Source: Desulfobacteraceae bacterium Eth-SRB2 (lineage in GTDB: Bacteria > Desulfobacterota > Desulfobacteria > Desulfobacterales > UBA11574). Taken from it: a stretch of DNA of 64,000 nucleotides. Made by a program: the position numbers and the translations under genes. The stretch covers positions 44,110 through 108,109 of the forward strand of contig RPGQ01000003.1 of NCBI GenBank assembly GCA_004193595.1, given 5' to 3'. The notes under the pieces are model-generated. The model was not told the DNA's origin. It saw nothing but the letters and a program-made list of their open reading frames with translations, and made no database searches. This document shows, one piece after another, positions 50,343 to 59,551 of the stretch. Each line of letters begins with the position of its first letter. The first letter of the stretch is position 1.

Positions 50343-53246
50343 TTAAAATGTGTAGGAAAAGCTAACGGTCTGACCCGTCACCACCAAGGTAAATATTACC
50401 GTATCAACAACTCCTTCCGCACCGCCGGGAATATAAAACGAGACCGTCCCTTGGCTGTTTGTCGTCAAGGTACCTGAGTTTGAGTAGCCATCTGTTCCGA
50501 CGATGGAAAAGGTAACCTGAAGTCCGGATTTGGCCGGTTGGACCACTGCCGTGGCGGTAACCCCAACGCCGGGACCTGGATCAGCAGGGGAGGCGGAGGC
50601 GGACAAAGAATAGGTCGCCACCGTCGGCTCATCATCACTGACCGCTATGACCACACCGCCGTCTTCCGGCACTTGGACGTTCGGAACCTGGTTGACATTA
50701 TCGTCTCCAACGACTTGAACGTTATATCCACCAGGTGGCGTTGGAAGTTTTTGGTCCTCCTCAAGTTCGTTTAAAATGGCAATAATGGTATGAAAGATCA
50801 ATTCATCTTCAGACAGGGCCTCTCCGGTTTCAGGATCCGTGGAAGGAACCACCAACATTCCATGAACTTTGGATTTATCGTCATCTTCGTCATAGGCAGG
50901 GGCCACAAAACCCATGTCAAGATCTTGAATTGTTTTATCTTTATCATCACCGGTTTTATCCTTGACCAATTGGTTTTTAACAAAGCTTTGTAATTGGGCG
51001 CTGGCTTGCTCGGCTGCCAGATCGGCTACATCCGCAGAGGCACCGGTTTTGTCCTGCAGCCACTGACTAGCTTTGCCTTCCAGTTCACTCTTTACTTTGT
51101 CGGCGGCATAGCCAAAAGGATCTTCCACGAGCTTGTTGGCATCTTCAACGGCGTTTTTACCCTTGTCAAAGGCATCGGAAAAACCATCAAATTTAGAATT
51201 CACTACTGTTGTTGCAGCATCGATCACCACATCAACCCCTTTAGTCACCCCATCGGCCCCTTCTTGATGGGCGATACTTGTCGTATCCATCTTGTTATCT
51301 TGGGCATAAAGGAGATAATCAAGTGCATTAGGATCGTACAGGATAGCAGAGTGAAGCTGATGTGCCTGATTGTTTAAATTTCCGTTTTGCAGGTTCTGAA
51401 CTAACTCAGCATGGTTTTTGCCGACTTTGTCAGCGCCGAATTTTGCCACGGCAGCGTTGTACATTGCCTGTTGTGTCTGGCCGTTCATTTGGGCATTGAT
51501 TTGCAGAATGCGTTGACTCGATCTTTCGCCGCTGCCCTTTGCCCAGCCCCAGAAAAAGTTTTTAATACTGCTGAGTATGCCTGATGGGCTTATAAAGGAA
51601 AATCGTGCTGCAGCGGTGGGGGTTAAGGAGTTCTGCTGGTCAAAATAGTTGATGGCCTCCTGGTATTCATCCCCAGCGGCTACCACCTTGGCAATAGCCT
51701 CACCTAACAAATCGTAATCGTCTGCATCGGCTTCAACCGTTGTGTCGAAAAGGGGGACGGTAAAGTCATTTGAAAAGATGGCCAGCAGATCGGCATATGC
51801 CTCTTCTTGGGCAGCGGCCATGGCCACAAATGAGTTTAACGCCTTTAGGTTTCCGTTTGTGGAACCGGTGCCACCGGTCAAGCCAAAAAGGGTTTTAACG
51901 CTTTGGGGGGGTCCCTGGGCAGAACCCGGTACATTCAAGTTTGCTGTATTCCCAACTTGGTCACCATTTGCATCTTTGGCCGTGAGTGATACCGCTGTAG
52001 ACGTTGTGCCAGGATTTGCCACACCGACGCCGGTCCACCATTGTGAATTATTAACAAAGTAGGGTAAATACAAAGTGTTATTTTTCCCACCACTTAAAGT
52101 GAGTCCGGCAATACTGCTGTCTGATTTTCGACCGAATATTTCCAAACCAACAACACCACTACTGGCGGTGGCTTTAATCCAACCGGAACCACTTACTGTG
52201 CCGCCAAAAAGATTGGCGACGAGTTCGGGCTTCATTTGACCCAGCGCAGCAATTGACGCTTGCTTGGCCGTGCCAATTTGGTTTCCGGCAGTATCGTAGG
52301 CCGTTAAGGTAACGTTTGCAGTTTGATTGAGGGGGTTGGCAAAAGCAATCCCGGTCCACCACTGAGTATCGGAAGCAAAATGGGGGAGATACAGTTCTGT
52401 TTCGGTCTCTCCGGTAGCAGTGAGCCCGGCAATGCCATTGACCCCGTTTTTTTGACCGAATATTTCCATGCCCACCACCCTTTTTGTCGATTCCATTTTG
52501 ATCCAGCCGGTCCCTGAAACCTTGCCTTCAAACAGGTCACTGACCGCCCGAGGCGGCATTTGGGCAAAAGGAGGAACCGTGATTCCTGCTGTTCTTCCGA
52601 TTTCCGTTCCAGACTCGTTGTAGGCGGTAAACCTGACGATATTCGATGCCCCTGAAGTGTTAGCCACTGCAATACCGGTCCACCATTGATCATTTGAGGC
52701 AAAATGGGGAAAATAAAGATTAAAACCAGCGCTAATAGCAGGGGTCAGCGCTGCAATACCCTGGGCAGAGCCAAACATTTCAACGGCGGTAATATCTGTG
52801 GTTGATGAGCTAAGAAGCAGCCAACCACTTCCCTCTGCTTGGGATCCAAATATATCCTGAATGGTCATAAACGGAGTCTGGCCGCCTGCATCAATTGTAA
52901 TATTGCCTTTGGTCCACAACTGATTGCCCGCGGTATCAAAGGCGGTAATGCTAAGGCTGGTGGAAGAAGCGGTGGAAAGATTCGATACCGCCAATCCGGT
53001 CCACCAGGTCTCATTCACCGCAAAATGGGGGAAATATAAAATTTTTGCACCTGCTGTAGAGGCAAAGGTAGCGGCAATGCCATTGGACGTATTTTTCCCA
53101 AAAATTTCCAAAGCCGTAACCGGTGCGGTGGCGTTAATGGTAATGTTTCCGGTATCAGTCCCTAAAGTAGCCGCGAAGGATGCCGAGGTTAATACTAAAA
53201 AGATAAACACTAAGCACGCGATGACCGTATTTTTTTTATTCAACAT
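50343..53246 (-). CDS. Large secreted repeat protein with five W-rich sandwich modules and an Ig-like domain
   Basis: Start at 53246 follows AGGAGGAGGATTAAG. The 967-residue protein has a signal peptide (1-27), then about five modules of roughly 95 residues with the pattern YFPHFA.N..WWTGIAVAN..., FTAYD..GNQ.G and GWIK..S...VVGMEIFG. A helical middle part (about 480-850) is rich in Asp, Lys and Gln, and the C-terminus is a Big_1/Ig-like domain (ASASPADPGPGVGVTATAV). No LPXTG or PEP-CTERM signal is visible. It is likely an extracellular or surface protein; its modules are shared with the protease encoded directly downstream. Confidence 0.8.
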   Translation of the reverse strand: MLNKKNTVIACLVFIFLVLTSASFAATLGTDTGNITINATAPVTALEIFGKNTSNGIAATFASTAGAKILYFPHFAVNETWWTGLAVSNLSTASSTSLSITAFDTAGNQLWTKGNITIDAGGQTPFMTIQDIFGSQAEGSGWLLLSSSTTDITAVEMFGSAQGIAALTPAISAGFNLYFPHFASNDQWWTGIAVANTSGASNIVRFTAYNESGTEIGRTAGITVPPFAQMPPRAVSDLFEGKVSGTGWIKMESTKRVVGMEIFGQKNGVNGIAGLTATGETETELYLPHFASDTQWWTGIAFANPLNQTANVTLTAYDTAGNQIGTAKQASIAALGQMKPELVANLFGGTVSGSGWIKATASSGVVGLEIFGRKSDSSIAGLTLSGGKNNTLYLPYFVNNSQWWTGVGVANPGTTSTAVSLTAKDANGDQVGNTANLNVPGSAQGPPQSVKTLFGLTGGTGSTNGNLKALNSFVAMAAAQEEAYADLLAIFSNDFTVPLFDTTVEADADDYDLLGEAIAKVVAAGDEYQEAINYFDQQNSLTPTAAARFSFISPSGILSSIKNFFWGWAKGSGERSSQRILQINAQMNGQTQQAMYNAAVAKFGADKVGKNHAELVQNLQNGNLNNQAHQLHSAILYDPNALDYLLYAQDNKMDTTSIAHQEGADGVTKGVDVVIDAATTVVNSKFDGFSDAFDKGKNAVEDANKLVEDPFGYAADKVKSELEGKASQWLQDKTGASADVADLAAEQASAQLQSFVKNQLVKDKTGDDKDKTIQDLDMGFVAPAYDEDDDKSKVHGMLVVPSTDPETGEALSEDELIFHTIIAILNELEEDQKLPTPPGGYNVQVVGDDNVNQVPNVQVPEDGGVVIAVSDDEPTVATYSLSASASPADPGPGVGVTATAVVQPAKSGLQVTFSIVGTDGYSNSGTLTTNSQGTVSFYIPGGAEGVVDTVIFTLVVTGQTVSFSYTF

Positions 53247-53802
53247 CTTAATCCTCCTCCTATCCATTTTTTGATTATTTCGATCAAAAATGATGTGAGA
53301 TAGTTTATTTGTCTTTTTGGGCGTCAATTTCTTTATGTTCCTACTTATAGTAGGATTTTAGTAAGATAAATAATCATTTAACGCTAATACATTGAAGCTG
53401 TTTTTTCAAGAAAAAAATCATCTTTAAAAATCGCTGAGACAATCTCCTACTGGTATTTATTTAACCTCGGATTGAATAGCCCATTTGGGGCAAGGTAGGC
53501 AGTATTTGAGGATTTCTTTCATTTCTGTGTCCGTGCAAGTCAATAATACTTCAAAAAGTTTTTTAAGAAACATGCAAAAATCATACAAAAGCAGACAACT
53601 ATATTGAAACAAACAACATATCAGAGGATTATACCAATTATCATTTAAAAGTCTTTAGCGTTATTTAAGAGAAAAACTATGTAATTGTGGGGGAAATTAC
53701 ATAAAAATTATGAGGTATTTTACATGATTTTGTAGAACCAAATAAACTTTATCCGGTTTACAAAAGTGGTTTCTTCGGGTTCTTCCATGAAAAGGGGTTT
53801 CC
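53247..53802. other. AT-rich intergenic region, promoter region of the repeat protein
   Basis: About 550 bases with no ORF supported by codon structure and no repeat family seen elsewhere in the window. The upstream signals of the large repeat-protein operon must lie here, but I cannot pick promoter boxes with confidence. Confidence 0.4.
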
Positions 53803-53946
53803 TTATTTTTTGGGCTTCCCTGCCGACTTATACAACTTCCTAAGACAATTTATATCGTTACGGACAATAGAGCAGACCTTCTTGTTATCAATCTCTTTAC
53901 AGTTAACGTGATTATATAAAGAGCATTCTGGATATTGTTTTGACAT
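53803..53946 (-). CDS. 47-residue cysteine-motif protein, paralogue of 10799-10942
   Basis: The ATG at 53946 opens a 47-codon frame MSKQYPECSLYNHVNCKEI..NKKVCSIVRND..CLRK and a basic tail, aligned without gaps to the copy at 10.8 kb. Identical positions include all four cysteines, the YNH motif and IVR. Ribosome site is weak (AATAGAG). An antitoxin-like fragment ends 3 bases upstream of its start. Conservation of length and motif between two distant loci supports translation. Confidence 0.6.
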   Translation of the reverse strand: MSKQYPECSLYNHVNCKEIDNKKVCSIVRNDINCLRKLYKSAGKPKK

Positions 53947-53948
53947 CT

Positions 53949-54082
53949 CTATTTGTCGCCCTTCTTTTCGTACTTTTTGAGAAGGTCCTTGATGGCTTCT
54001 TCAAGAAACTCGGGGATAGGCTTTTCAGCATCGATACTAAGATGCTTCAACTCTTTTAAAAAAGCGGGACAGAACCTAAAGA
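53949..54082 (-). pseudogene. Antitoxin-like C-terminal fragment (ribbon-helix-helix type tail)
   Basis: The minus strand encodes FLKELKHLSIDAEKPIPEF then LEEAIKDLLKKYEKKGDK and TAG, which resembles the last two helices of CopG/Arc-type proteins. No start codon with a ribosome site is found in this frame; a T-run near 54057-54062 may hide a frameshift. No toxin gene is next to it. Confidence 0.4.
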
Positions 54083-54290
54083 AAAACGCGTTAAAAGACA
54101 AATCCTTTCGGAAAATCTTAAAGCGGATGGATTTGACGGAGCAAACGATATCCGCTTACTTTCCAGAATTACAAAGAGAAAACCTCAACCAAATAGTCAG
54201 CAAGTTTGGCACAAATATTGATATCCCACTTGATTCCCGCCGCTGATTCAGCTTCACTATGGCGAAGTAGAAAACGTACCTAAAGACCTA

Positions 54291-54325
54291 AAACCCGGTT
54301 TCCACCTTTCTGAGACCGGGTTTTT
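54291..54325. terminator. Bidirectional hairpin terminator
   Basis: AAACCCGGT and ACCGGGTTT (54291-54299, 54315-54323) form a 9-bp stem followed by TTTTTC on the plus strand and preceded by A residues. Confidence 0.65.
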
Positions 54326-54451
54326 CTTTAGCATGATATATTGCCTTGTACCCTTATTTACATCGGGCTTGTGGGGTATAGTGTGGGGTATGATATTTTT
54401 GACCAAATAAAAAGGACCTATATATTCCCTCTAAGTCCTTGATATTATTAA

Positions 54452-54514
54452 TGGCGGGAGTGACGAGACTTGAACTCGCGACCTTCCCGTCATGCCTGAC
54501 GGGACGCTCTAACC
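54452..54514 (-). tRNA. Partial tRNA-Asp-like fragment (duplicate 3' half)
   Basis: The last 32 bases, covering the T-arm, acceptor strand and CCA, are identical to the complete tRNA-Asp at 54791-54869. The anticodon arm is replaced by CCCGTC-AGGCAT-GACGGG, whose loop cannot hold a normal anticodon. The 5' half is missing and is replaced by the end of the GIY-YIG gene, whose stop TGA sits in this loop. It is a tRNA pseudogene or an attachment-like copy. Confidence 0.7.
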
Positions 54515-54747
54515 AAACTTTCTATGTAATCACTACGTTTGCGATTTTTTATAGCCTTCTCTCGTTTCACTGCATCGGCTCTTCTTGAATATTCCTCAAA
54601 ATATACCACCTCCCAAGGACCTCTGTTCCTTGTGTAATTTGATCTACCTTGGTTGTGTCGAGCAAGCCGAGCTTCAATATCTTGGGTCGAGCCCACATAA
54701 TAGCTACCATCTTTTTCGCTTTGAATGATGTATACGTAATAGCTCAT
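54490..54747 (-). CDS. Small GIY-YIG nuclease, 3' end formed by tRNA fragment
   Basis: The 85-residue protein matches the UPF0213/SLX1-like single-domain GIY-YIG group: YYVYIIQSEKDGSYYVGST (GIY-YIG as V-Y-I..Y-V-G), then ARLARHNQGRSNYTRNRGPW with the arginine, and the Glu in VKREKAIKNRKRSDYIESL. The last codons, LVRASRQA and stop, are tRNA sequence. Homologues beside tRNAs often end in the same way. The gene lies just downstream of the tRNA-Val/Asp terminator and has a poor ribosome site. Confidence 0.85.
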   Translation of the reverse strand: MSYYVYIIQSEKDGSYYVGSTQDIEARLARHNQGRSNYTRNRGPWEVVYFEEYSRRADAVKREKAIKNRKRSDYIESLVRASRQA

Positions 54748-54750
54748 AAC

Positions 54751-54781
54751 AAAAAAAGCCTATCACTTGCGTGATAGGCTT
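54751..54781 (-). terminator. Terminator of the tRNA-Val-tRNA-Asp unit
   Basis: On the minus strand AAGCCTATCA and TGATAGGCTT form a perfect 10-bp stem with a 5-base loop followed by seven T. It is located right after the tRNA-Asp and before the GIY-YIG gene. Confidence 0.8.
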
Positions 54782-54790
54782 CCATTTAAA

Positions 54791-54869
54791 TGGCGGGAGT
54801 GACGAGACTTGAACTCGCGACCTCCGGCTTGACAGGCCGGCGCTCTAACCAAAACTGAGCTACACCCCC
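54791..54869 (-). tRNA. tRNA-Asp (anticodon GTC)
   Basis: The inverse strand starts GGGGGTGTAGCTCAGTTTTG. The acceptor GGGGGTG pairs with CACTCCC (one G-U pair), the anticodon stem CCGGC is closed around CCTGTCAAG with anticodon GTC, the T-arm is GCGAG/CTCGT with loop TTCAAGT, and CCA is encoded. The D-loop is one T longer than usual. Confidence 0.92.
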
Positions 54870-54872
54870 AAA

Positions 54873-54948
54873 TGGTAGGCGGAACAGGGCTTGAACCTGT
54901 GACCCTCGGCTTGTAAGGCCGATGCTCTCCCAACTGAGCTACCCGCCC
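54873..54948 (-). tRNA. tRNA-Val (anticodon TAC)
   Basis: The inverse strand reads GGGCGGGTAGCTCAGTTGGG, anticodon arm CGGCC-TTACAA-GCCG with anticodon TAC, T-loop TTCAAGC, and a genomic CCA. It is the first tRNA of the Val-Asp unit, 3 bases before tRNA-Asp. Confidence 0.95.
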
Positions 54949-55069
54949 TTATGCCTTACCTAGCGGATTTTGGGTTATGCGAATTTTTAAAGCAGCATAC
55001 CTGCTAACAATTTAGCAGCATGAAGTCAAGATTAAATTGTTGTGAAAAAATGCCTGGTATCAATTTTAT

Positions 55070-57511
55070 TTATATTAAAGCGGACGGCTGCTCCAGATCA
55101 ACTTCTTTTTGCATGATGTCAAAATGCATGTCGCTTTCTTTAAAAAGAGTATCCCCTTCATTTAAAACCAGCGAATGAGGCAAAACTTCGTCCATGTGCT
55201 CCACCAAAACAATTTCAAGCTCTTTTAACACCGTGGGGGGTATATCCTTTAAATCCTTTTCGTTTTCTTTGGGAACAATAACTTTCTTGACGCCACCTCT
55301 GTGAGCAGCCAGAATTTTCTCTTTTATTCCACCGATAGGCAGAACACGTCCTCTCAAAGTTATTTCACCGGTCATTGCAATATCATGATAAACAGGTCTT
55401 TTCAGAAGGGCCGAAACCAGAGATGTACACATTGAAATCCCGGCAGAAGGACCGTCTTTTGGAATGGCGCCTTCAGGTATATGAATATGAATGTCAAATT
55501 TCCGGTAAAATTTTGTATCTATGTCGAGGCTCTCGGAACGTGATCGCACATAGCTCACGGCTGCCTGAGCAGACTCTTTCATTACATCTCCCAGTTTGCC
55601 GGTCATAGTCAATTTTCCCCTGCCGGGCATAATCAGGGTTTCCACACAAAGCAACACGCCTCCCACCTGTGTCCAGGCAAGGCCGGTAACAATTCCGATT
55701 TGATCGTTTTCCTCTATTTGAAGTTCCTTGAACCGCGGCGGCCCTAAGTATTTCTGCACGGATTTTGCGGTTACTTTAAACCCACTGCTCTCTTTATCCT
55801 TTATCACTTTACGGGCGATTTTTCGACAGATTGAAGAAATTTCGCGCTCAAGGTTTCTAACCCCTGCTTCTCGTGTATATCGCCGAATAATTGTAAGAAC
55901 AGCTTCCTTGGAAAAATGTACATTCTTATCTTTAAGTCCATTCATCTCGATCTGTTTGGATAAAAGAAAGTCTCTGACGATATAATATTTTTCATATTCG
56001 GCATAGCCGGGCAAGCGAATAATTTCCATTCTGTCCTGTAAGGGCAGGGGTATCTCCGGCAGCGTATTAGCCGTGGTAATAAAAAGAATGTTCGAGAGAT
56101 CATAATCTATATCAAGATAATGGTCATTAAAACTGTAATTCTGTTCCGGGTCGAGAACCTCTAAAAGAGCGGCCGAAGGATCCCCACGGAAATCCATGCT
56201 CATTTTATCAACTTCATCAAGGCAAAATACCGGATTGTTAACACCGACTTTTTTAAGAGACTGAATAATTTTACCGGGCATTGCGCCAATATAGGTTCGC
56301 CGATGTCCCCGAATTTCAGCCTCATCTCGAACACCTCCCAAGGAAAGACGTACAAACTTTCTTCCCGTTGCTCTGGAAACAGATTTGGCCAAAGACGTTT
56401 TTCCCACACCGGGCGGCCCCACAAAACAAAGTATCGGCCCCCGGATCTTGTTGACCAAAGTCTGGACGGCAAGGTATTCAAGAATACGCTGCTTTGGCTT
56501 TTCCAGCCCGTAATGATCTTCTTCCAGTATGTTATCCGCTTCTTCAACATCTTTTCTAAATTTGCTCTTTTCAAACCAGGGAAGACTGATCAGCCAATCA
56601 ATATAGCCTCGAACCACCGTTGCTTCGGCCGACATAGGGGTCATCATTTTAAGTTTTTTGAACTCTTGCCTGACCTTGGCCGCAGCTTCCTTTGACATCC
56701 TTTTGCGTTTGATTCGCTTTTCAAGATCGTTCAGCTCGTTTCTATTGTCATCCTCGGTTCCGATCTCCTTTTTGATGGCCCGCATCTGTTCATTCAAATA
56801 ATAATTCTTCTGAGTTTTTTCCATCTGTTTCTTGACACGGTTTTTTATCCTCCGATCCATCCTGAATATATCGATCTCCATCTTTATCAGGCTCAATAGA
56901 AGAGACAACCGCTCCTCCATAACAACCGCTTCCAACAGACGCTGTTTGTCATCTATTTTAAAAGAAAAATGGGCCGCCACCGTATCCGCCAATTTTGAAG
57001 GATCTGAAATTTCAGAAACCGTTTTAACGAGATCTTTTGAGATGTTTTTGTTTGCTTTAGCATATTCATCGAAACTATCCTGAATAGCCCTGATCAGTGC
57101 TTCGCCCTCGGCCGGCAATATCTTAGTTTCAGCGACCGGTTTCAGCGCCACCTGCAAAAAGTCCTGGTTTTTGATAAAATGGACAATAGAAGCCCTGGTT
57201 TTTCCTTCAATCAGAGCTTTTACCGTACCGTCCGGAAGTCGAAGAAGCTGCAATATTTTTGCAATGGTCCCGATATGGCTGATGTCTTTTTCCGTAGGGT
57301 TGTCAATACCCGCCTTTTTTTGAGTGGCAAGAAACACTCTTTTATCGTTGTTCATTGCATCGGAAAGGGCTTTCACAGATTTTGAACGTCCCACAAAAAG
57401 GGGGACAACCATGTGTGGAAAAACGACTATATCTCTCAGCGGAAGTAACGGAAGCAGTAACTCCGGCTTATCGGGATCATTATCTTTAAAAAATTTCGGC
57501 AAGTTAATCAT
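55070..57511 (-). CDS. lon: ATP-dependent protease Lon
   Basis: The 813-residue serine-lysine protease degrades damaged and regulatory proteins. It has the LAN substrate-binding domain (residues 15-210, starting [22 protein letters not shown]), AAA+ module with Walker [14 protein letters not shown], Walker [11 protein letters not shown], and protease domain with catalytic Ser in [10 protein letters not shown] and the Lys in [14 protein letters not shown]. The length is typical for bacterial LonA. It is the last gene of the tig-clpP-clpX-lon block, 105 bases after clpX, with a repeat half-copy in that gap. Confidence 0.97.
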   Translation of the reverse strand: MINLPKFFKDNDPDKPELLLPLLPLRDIVVFPHMVVPLFVGRSKSVKALSDAMNNDKRVFLATQKKAGIDNPTEKDISHIGTIAKILQLLRLPDGTVKALIEGKTRASIVHFIKNQDFLQVALKPVAETKILPAEGEALIRAIQDSFDEYAKANKNISKDLVKTVSEISDPSKLADTVAAHFSFKIDDKQRLLEAVVMEERLSLLLSLIKMEIDIFRMDRRIKNRVKKQMEKTQKNYYLNEQMRAIKKEIGTEDDNRNELNDLEKRIKRKRMSKEAAAKVRQEFKKLKMMTPMSAEATVVRGYIDWLISLPWFEKSKFRKDVEEADNILEEDHYGLEKPKQRILEYLAVQTLVNKIRGPILCFVGPPGVGKTSLAKSVSRATGRKFVRLSLGGVRDEAEIRGHRRTYIGAMPGKIIQSLKKVGVNNPVFCLDEVDKMSMDFRGDPSAALLEVLDPEQNYSFNDHYLDIDYDLSNILFITTANTLPEIPLPLQDRMEIIRLPGYAEYEKYYIVRDFLLSKQIEMNGLKDKNVHFSKEAVLTIIRRYTREAGVRNLEREISSICRKIARKVIKDKESSGFKVTAKSVQKYLGPPRFKELQIEENDQIGIVTGLAWTQVGGVLLCVETLIMPGRGKLTMTGKLGDVMKESAQAAVSYVRSRSESLDIDTKFYRKFDIHIHIPEGAIPKDGPSAGISMCTSLVSALLKRPVYHDIAMTGEITLRGRVLPIGGIKEKILAAHRGGVKKVIVPKENEKDLKDIPPTVLKELEIVLVEHMDEVLPHSLVLNEGDTLFKESDMHFDIMQKEVDLEQPSALI

Positions 57512-57596
57512 CGTAATATTTATACCTCTAATTATCCTTGACCTTGAGAAAAATTGCCAATTTCTGCATTGGAAACTTAATTTGTGCCCAATATAG

Positions 57597-57618
57597 ATTT
57601 ATGGATGGGCACTAATTA
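57597..57618. repeat. Half copy of the TGTCCATCCA MITE at the clpX 3' end
   Basis: ATTTATGGATGGGCACTAATTA matches the right arm of the element at 10545-10780. It overlaps the first base pairs of the clpX stop codon. Confidence 0.45.
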
Positions 57619-58869
57619 GCTGTCTTGTGCTTGTTTTTTGGGCTGCTCGAATAAGAGAATGGGATCCTCTTTGTTGATCACCGTATCTTCTCCGATGACA
57701 CATTCCTTTACATTCTCCATAGAAGGAATTTTATACATAATATCTATCATGGAGCTTTCTATAATGGCGCGAAGGCCCCTGGCGCCGGATTTTCTTTTCA
57801 TGGCCTCTTTGGCAATGGCTGAAAGGGCGCTATCTGTAAATCTTAAGTTCACACCTTCCATTTCCATAAGTTTTGAAAACTGTTTTATAAGGGCATTTTT
57901 CGGCTCCTTGAGTATTCTTATCAAAGCAATGTCATTCAATTCAGCAAGGGTTGCAATAACAGGCAGGCGACCTAAGAATTCAGGAATCAAACCGTATTTG
58001 ATCAGATCCTCGGGCTGAACCATCTTCAGCATTTCACCGATACTTTTTTCTTCCTGCTTTAAGATTTGGGCGCCAAAGCCCATGACTTTGGAGCCCAAAC
58101 GCCGCTGAATAATCTGCTCGAGTCCGGTAAAGGTTCCCCCACAAATAAAAAGTATGTTAGAGGTGTCAACCTTGACAAAATCCTGCTGTGGATGTTTTCG
58201 TCCCCCTTTGGGCGGTACACTGGCGGTAGTTCCTTCTATAATCTTCAATAATGCCTGCTGAACCCCCTCTCCGGAAACATCACGGGTAATGGACGGGTTA
58301 TCGGATTTGCGTGCAATCTTGTCAATTTCATCAATGTAAACAATACCCCGCCCGGCTTTTTCCACATCGTAATCCGCGTTCTGAAGCAGGGAAAGGATGA
58401 TATTCTCAACATCTTCACCCACATAGCCGGCCTCGGTAAGACTGGTAGCGTCAGCAATGGTAAACGGAACATTTAGAAATCGTGCAAGGGTTTGCGCCAG
58501 CAATGTCTTTCCACAGCCGGTGGGCCCAATAAGAAGGATATTGCTTTTCTGAATTTCAACCTCACTTGCTTTGATCGAAGAATCAAGACGCTTGTAATGA
58601 TTATAAACAGCAACCGCAAGAATCTTTTTGGCCGCATTCTGTTCAATCACGTAACCATCGAGCATTGCCTTTATCTCTTTTGGTAAAAGGAGCTGCTCCA
58701 TACCGTCTACATCTTTTTCTTTTTCCTCTTCAATAATTTCACTGCATAGCTGTATGCATTCATCACAAATATATACCGCGGGACCGGCAATCAGTTTCTG
58801 CACTTCTTTCTGGTTTTTTCCACAAAACGAGCAAAAGAGATTGTCGTTCGCGTCCCCTTTTTTTGACAT
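57616..58869 (-). CDS. clpX: ATP-dependent Clp protease ATP-binding subunit ClpX
   Basis: Start follows GGTGGAGGATTAAA. The 417-residue AAA+ unfoldase has the zinc-binding domain with Cys13, Cys16, Cys35 and Cys38 (CSFCGKN, YICDECI), Walker [16 protein letters not shown], Walker [15 protein letters not shown], the pore loop region and the IGF-like loop ([11 protein letters not shown]), and sensor 2 [12 protein letters not shown]. It feeds proteins into ClpP. The start is one base after the clpP stop. Confidence 0.97.
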   Translation of the reverse strand: MSKKGDANDNLFCSFCGKNQKEVQKLIAGPAVYICDECIQLCSEIIEEEKEKDVDGMEQLLLPKEIKAMLDGYVIEQNAAKKILAVAVYNHYKRLDSSIKASEVEIQKSNILLIGPTGCGKTLLAQTLARFLNVPFTIADATSLTEAGYVGEDVENIILSLLQNADYDVEKAGRGIVYIDEIDKIARKSDNPSITRDVSGEGVQQALLKIIEGTTASVPPKGGRKHPQQDFVKVDTSNILFICGGTFTGLEQIIQRRLGSKVMGFGAQILKQEEKSIGEMLKMVQPEDLIKYGLIPEFLGRLPVIATLAELNDIALIRILKEPKNALIKQFSKLMEMEGVNLRFTDSALSAIAKEAMKRKSGARGLRAIIESSMIDIMYKIPSMENVKECVIGEDTVINKEDPILLFEQPKKQAQDS

Positions 58870-58870
58870 T

Positions 58871-59485
58871 TTAATCCTCCACCTTATTTATTTTATCAAG
58901 ATCATCTCTGTTCATTATAACATGATCAACGATTCCGTATTCTTTGGCATCTTGACCGGTCATGAAAAAATCACGGTCCGTATCAGACTGTATATTATCT
59001 AAATCTTGTCCGGTATGCACTACCAGAATTTGATTCAGGGTCTCCTTCATACGAAGGATCTCTTTGGCCTGTATTTCTATATCCGATGCTTGTCCCTGAA
59101 ATCCCCCCATGGGCTGATGGATCAAAATCCTTGCGTTTGGAAGGGTATAGCGCTTACCTTTTGAACCGGCCGTCAGTAAAAGCGCCCCCATACTGGCGGC
59201 TTGTCCGATACATACGGTGGCAATATCCGGTTTTATGTACTGCATGGTATCATATACCGCCAAACCGGCTGTCACCAAGCCGCCGGGGGAATTGATGTAA
59301 AAATTGATATCCTTGTCAGGATCTTCGGATTCGAGAAACAAAAGTTGCGCGATCAAAAGATTTGCAATCTCATCGTTTATCGCCGTTCCAAGGAAAATTA
59401 TTCTGTCTTTAAGAAGCCTTGAGTATATGTCATAGGCGCGTTCGCCTCTGCTGCTCTGCTCTATGACCATGGGTATTAGTGGCAC
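58871..59485 (-). CDS. clpP: ATP-dependent Clp protease proteolytic subunit
   Basis: GTG at 59485 follows AAAGGAGACTATTT. The 204-residue serine protease has the triad Ser98 ([11 protein letters not shown]), His123 (ILIHQPMGG) and Asp172 (DRDFFMTGQ), with N-terminal [20 protein letters not shown] of the usual mature type. Fourteen subunits form the chamber and associate with ClpX. It follows tig by 66 bases, which is the common proteobacterial order. Confidence 0.97.
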   Translation of the reverse strand: MPLIPMVIEQSSRGERAYDIYSRLLKDRIIFLGTAINDEIANLLIAQLLFLESEDPDKDINFYINSPGGLVTAGLAVYDTMQYIKPDIATVCIGQAASMGALLLTAGSKGKRYTLPNARILIHQPMGGFQGQASDIEIQAKEILRMKETLNQILVVHTGQDLDNIQSDTDRDFFMTGQDAKEYGIVDHVIMNRDDLDKINKVED

Positions 59486-59551
59486 AAATAGTCTCCTTTA
59501 TCACTTTGTATTTTTTATTCTAAACAACTTAGCTTTTTGAAATCGTTGAAT

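Noticed and set aside
53953..54246. Plus-strand frame of 97 codons
   Set aside because: The opposite strand carries a recognisable antitoxin-like tail; this frame lacks a ribosome site and resembles no family.
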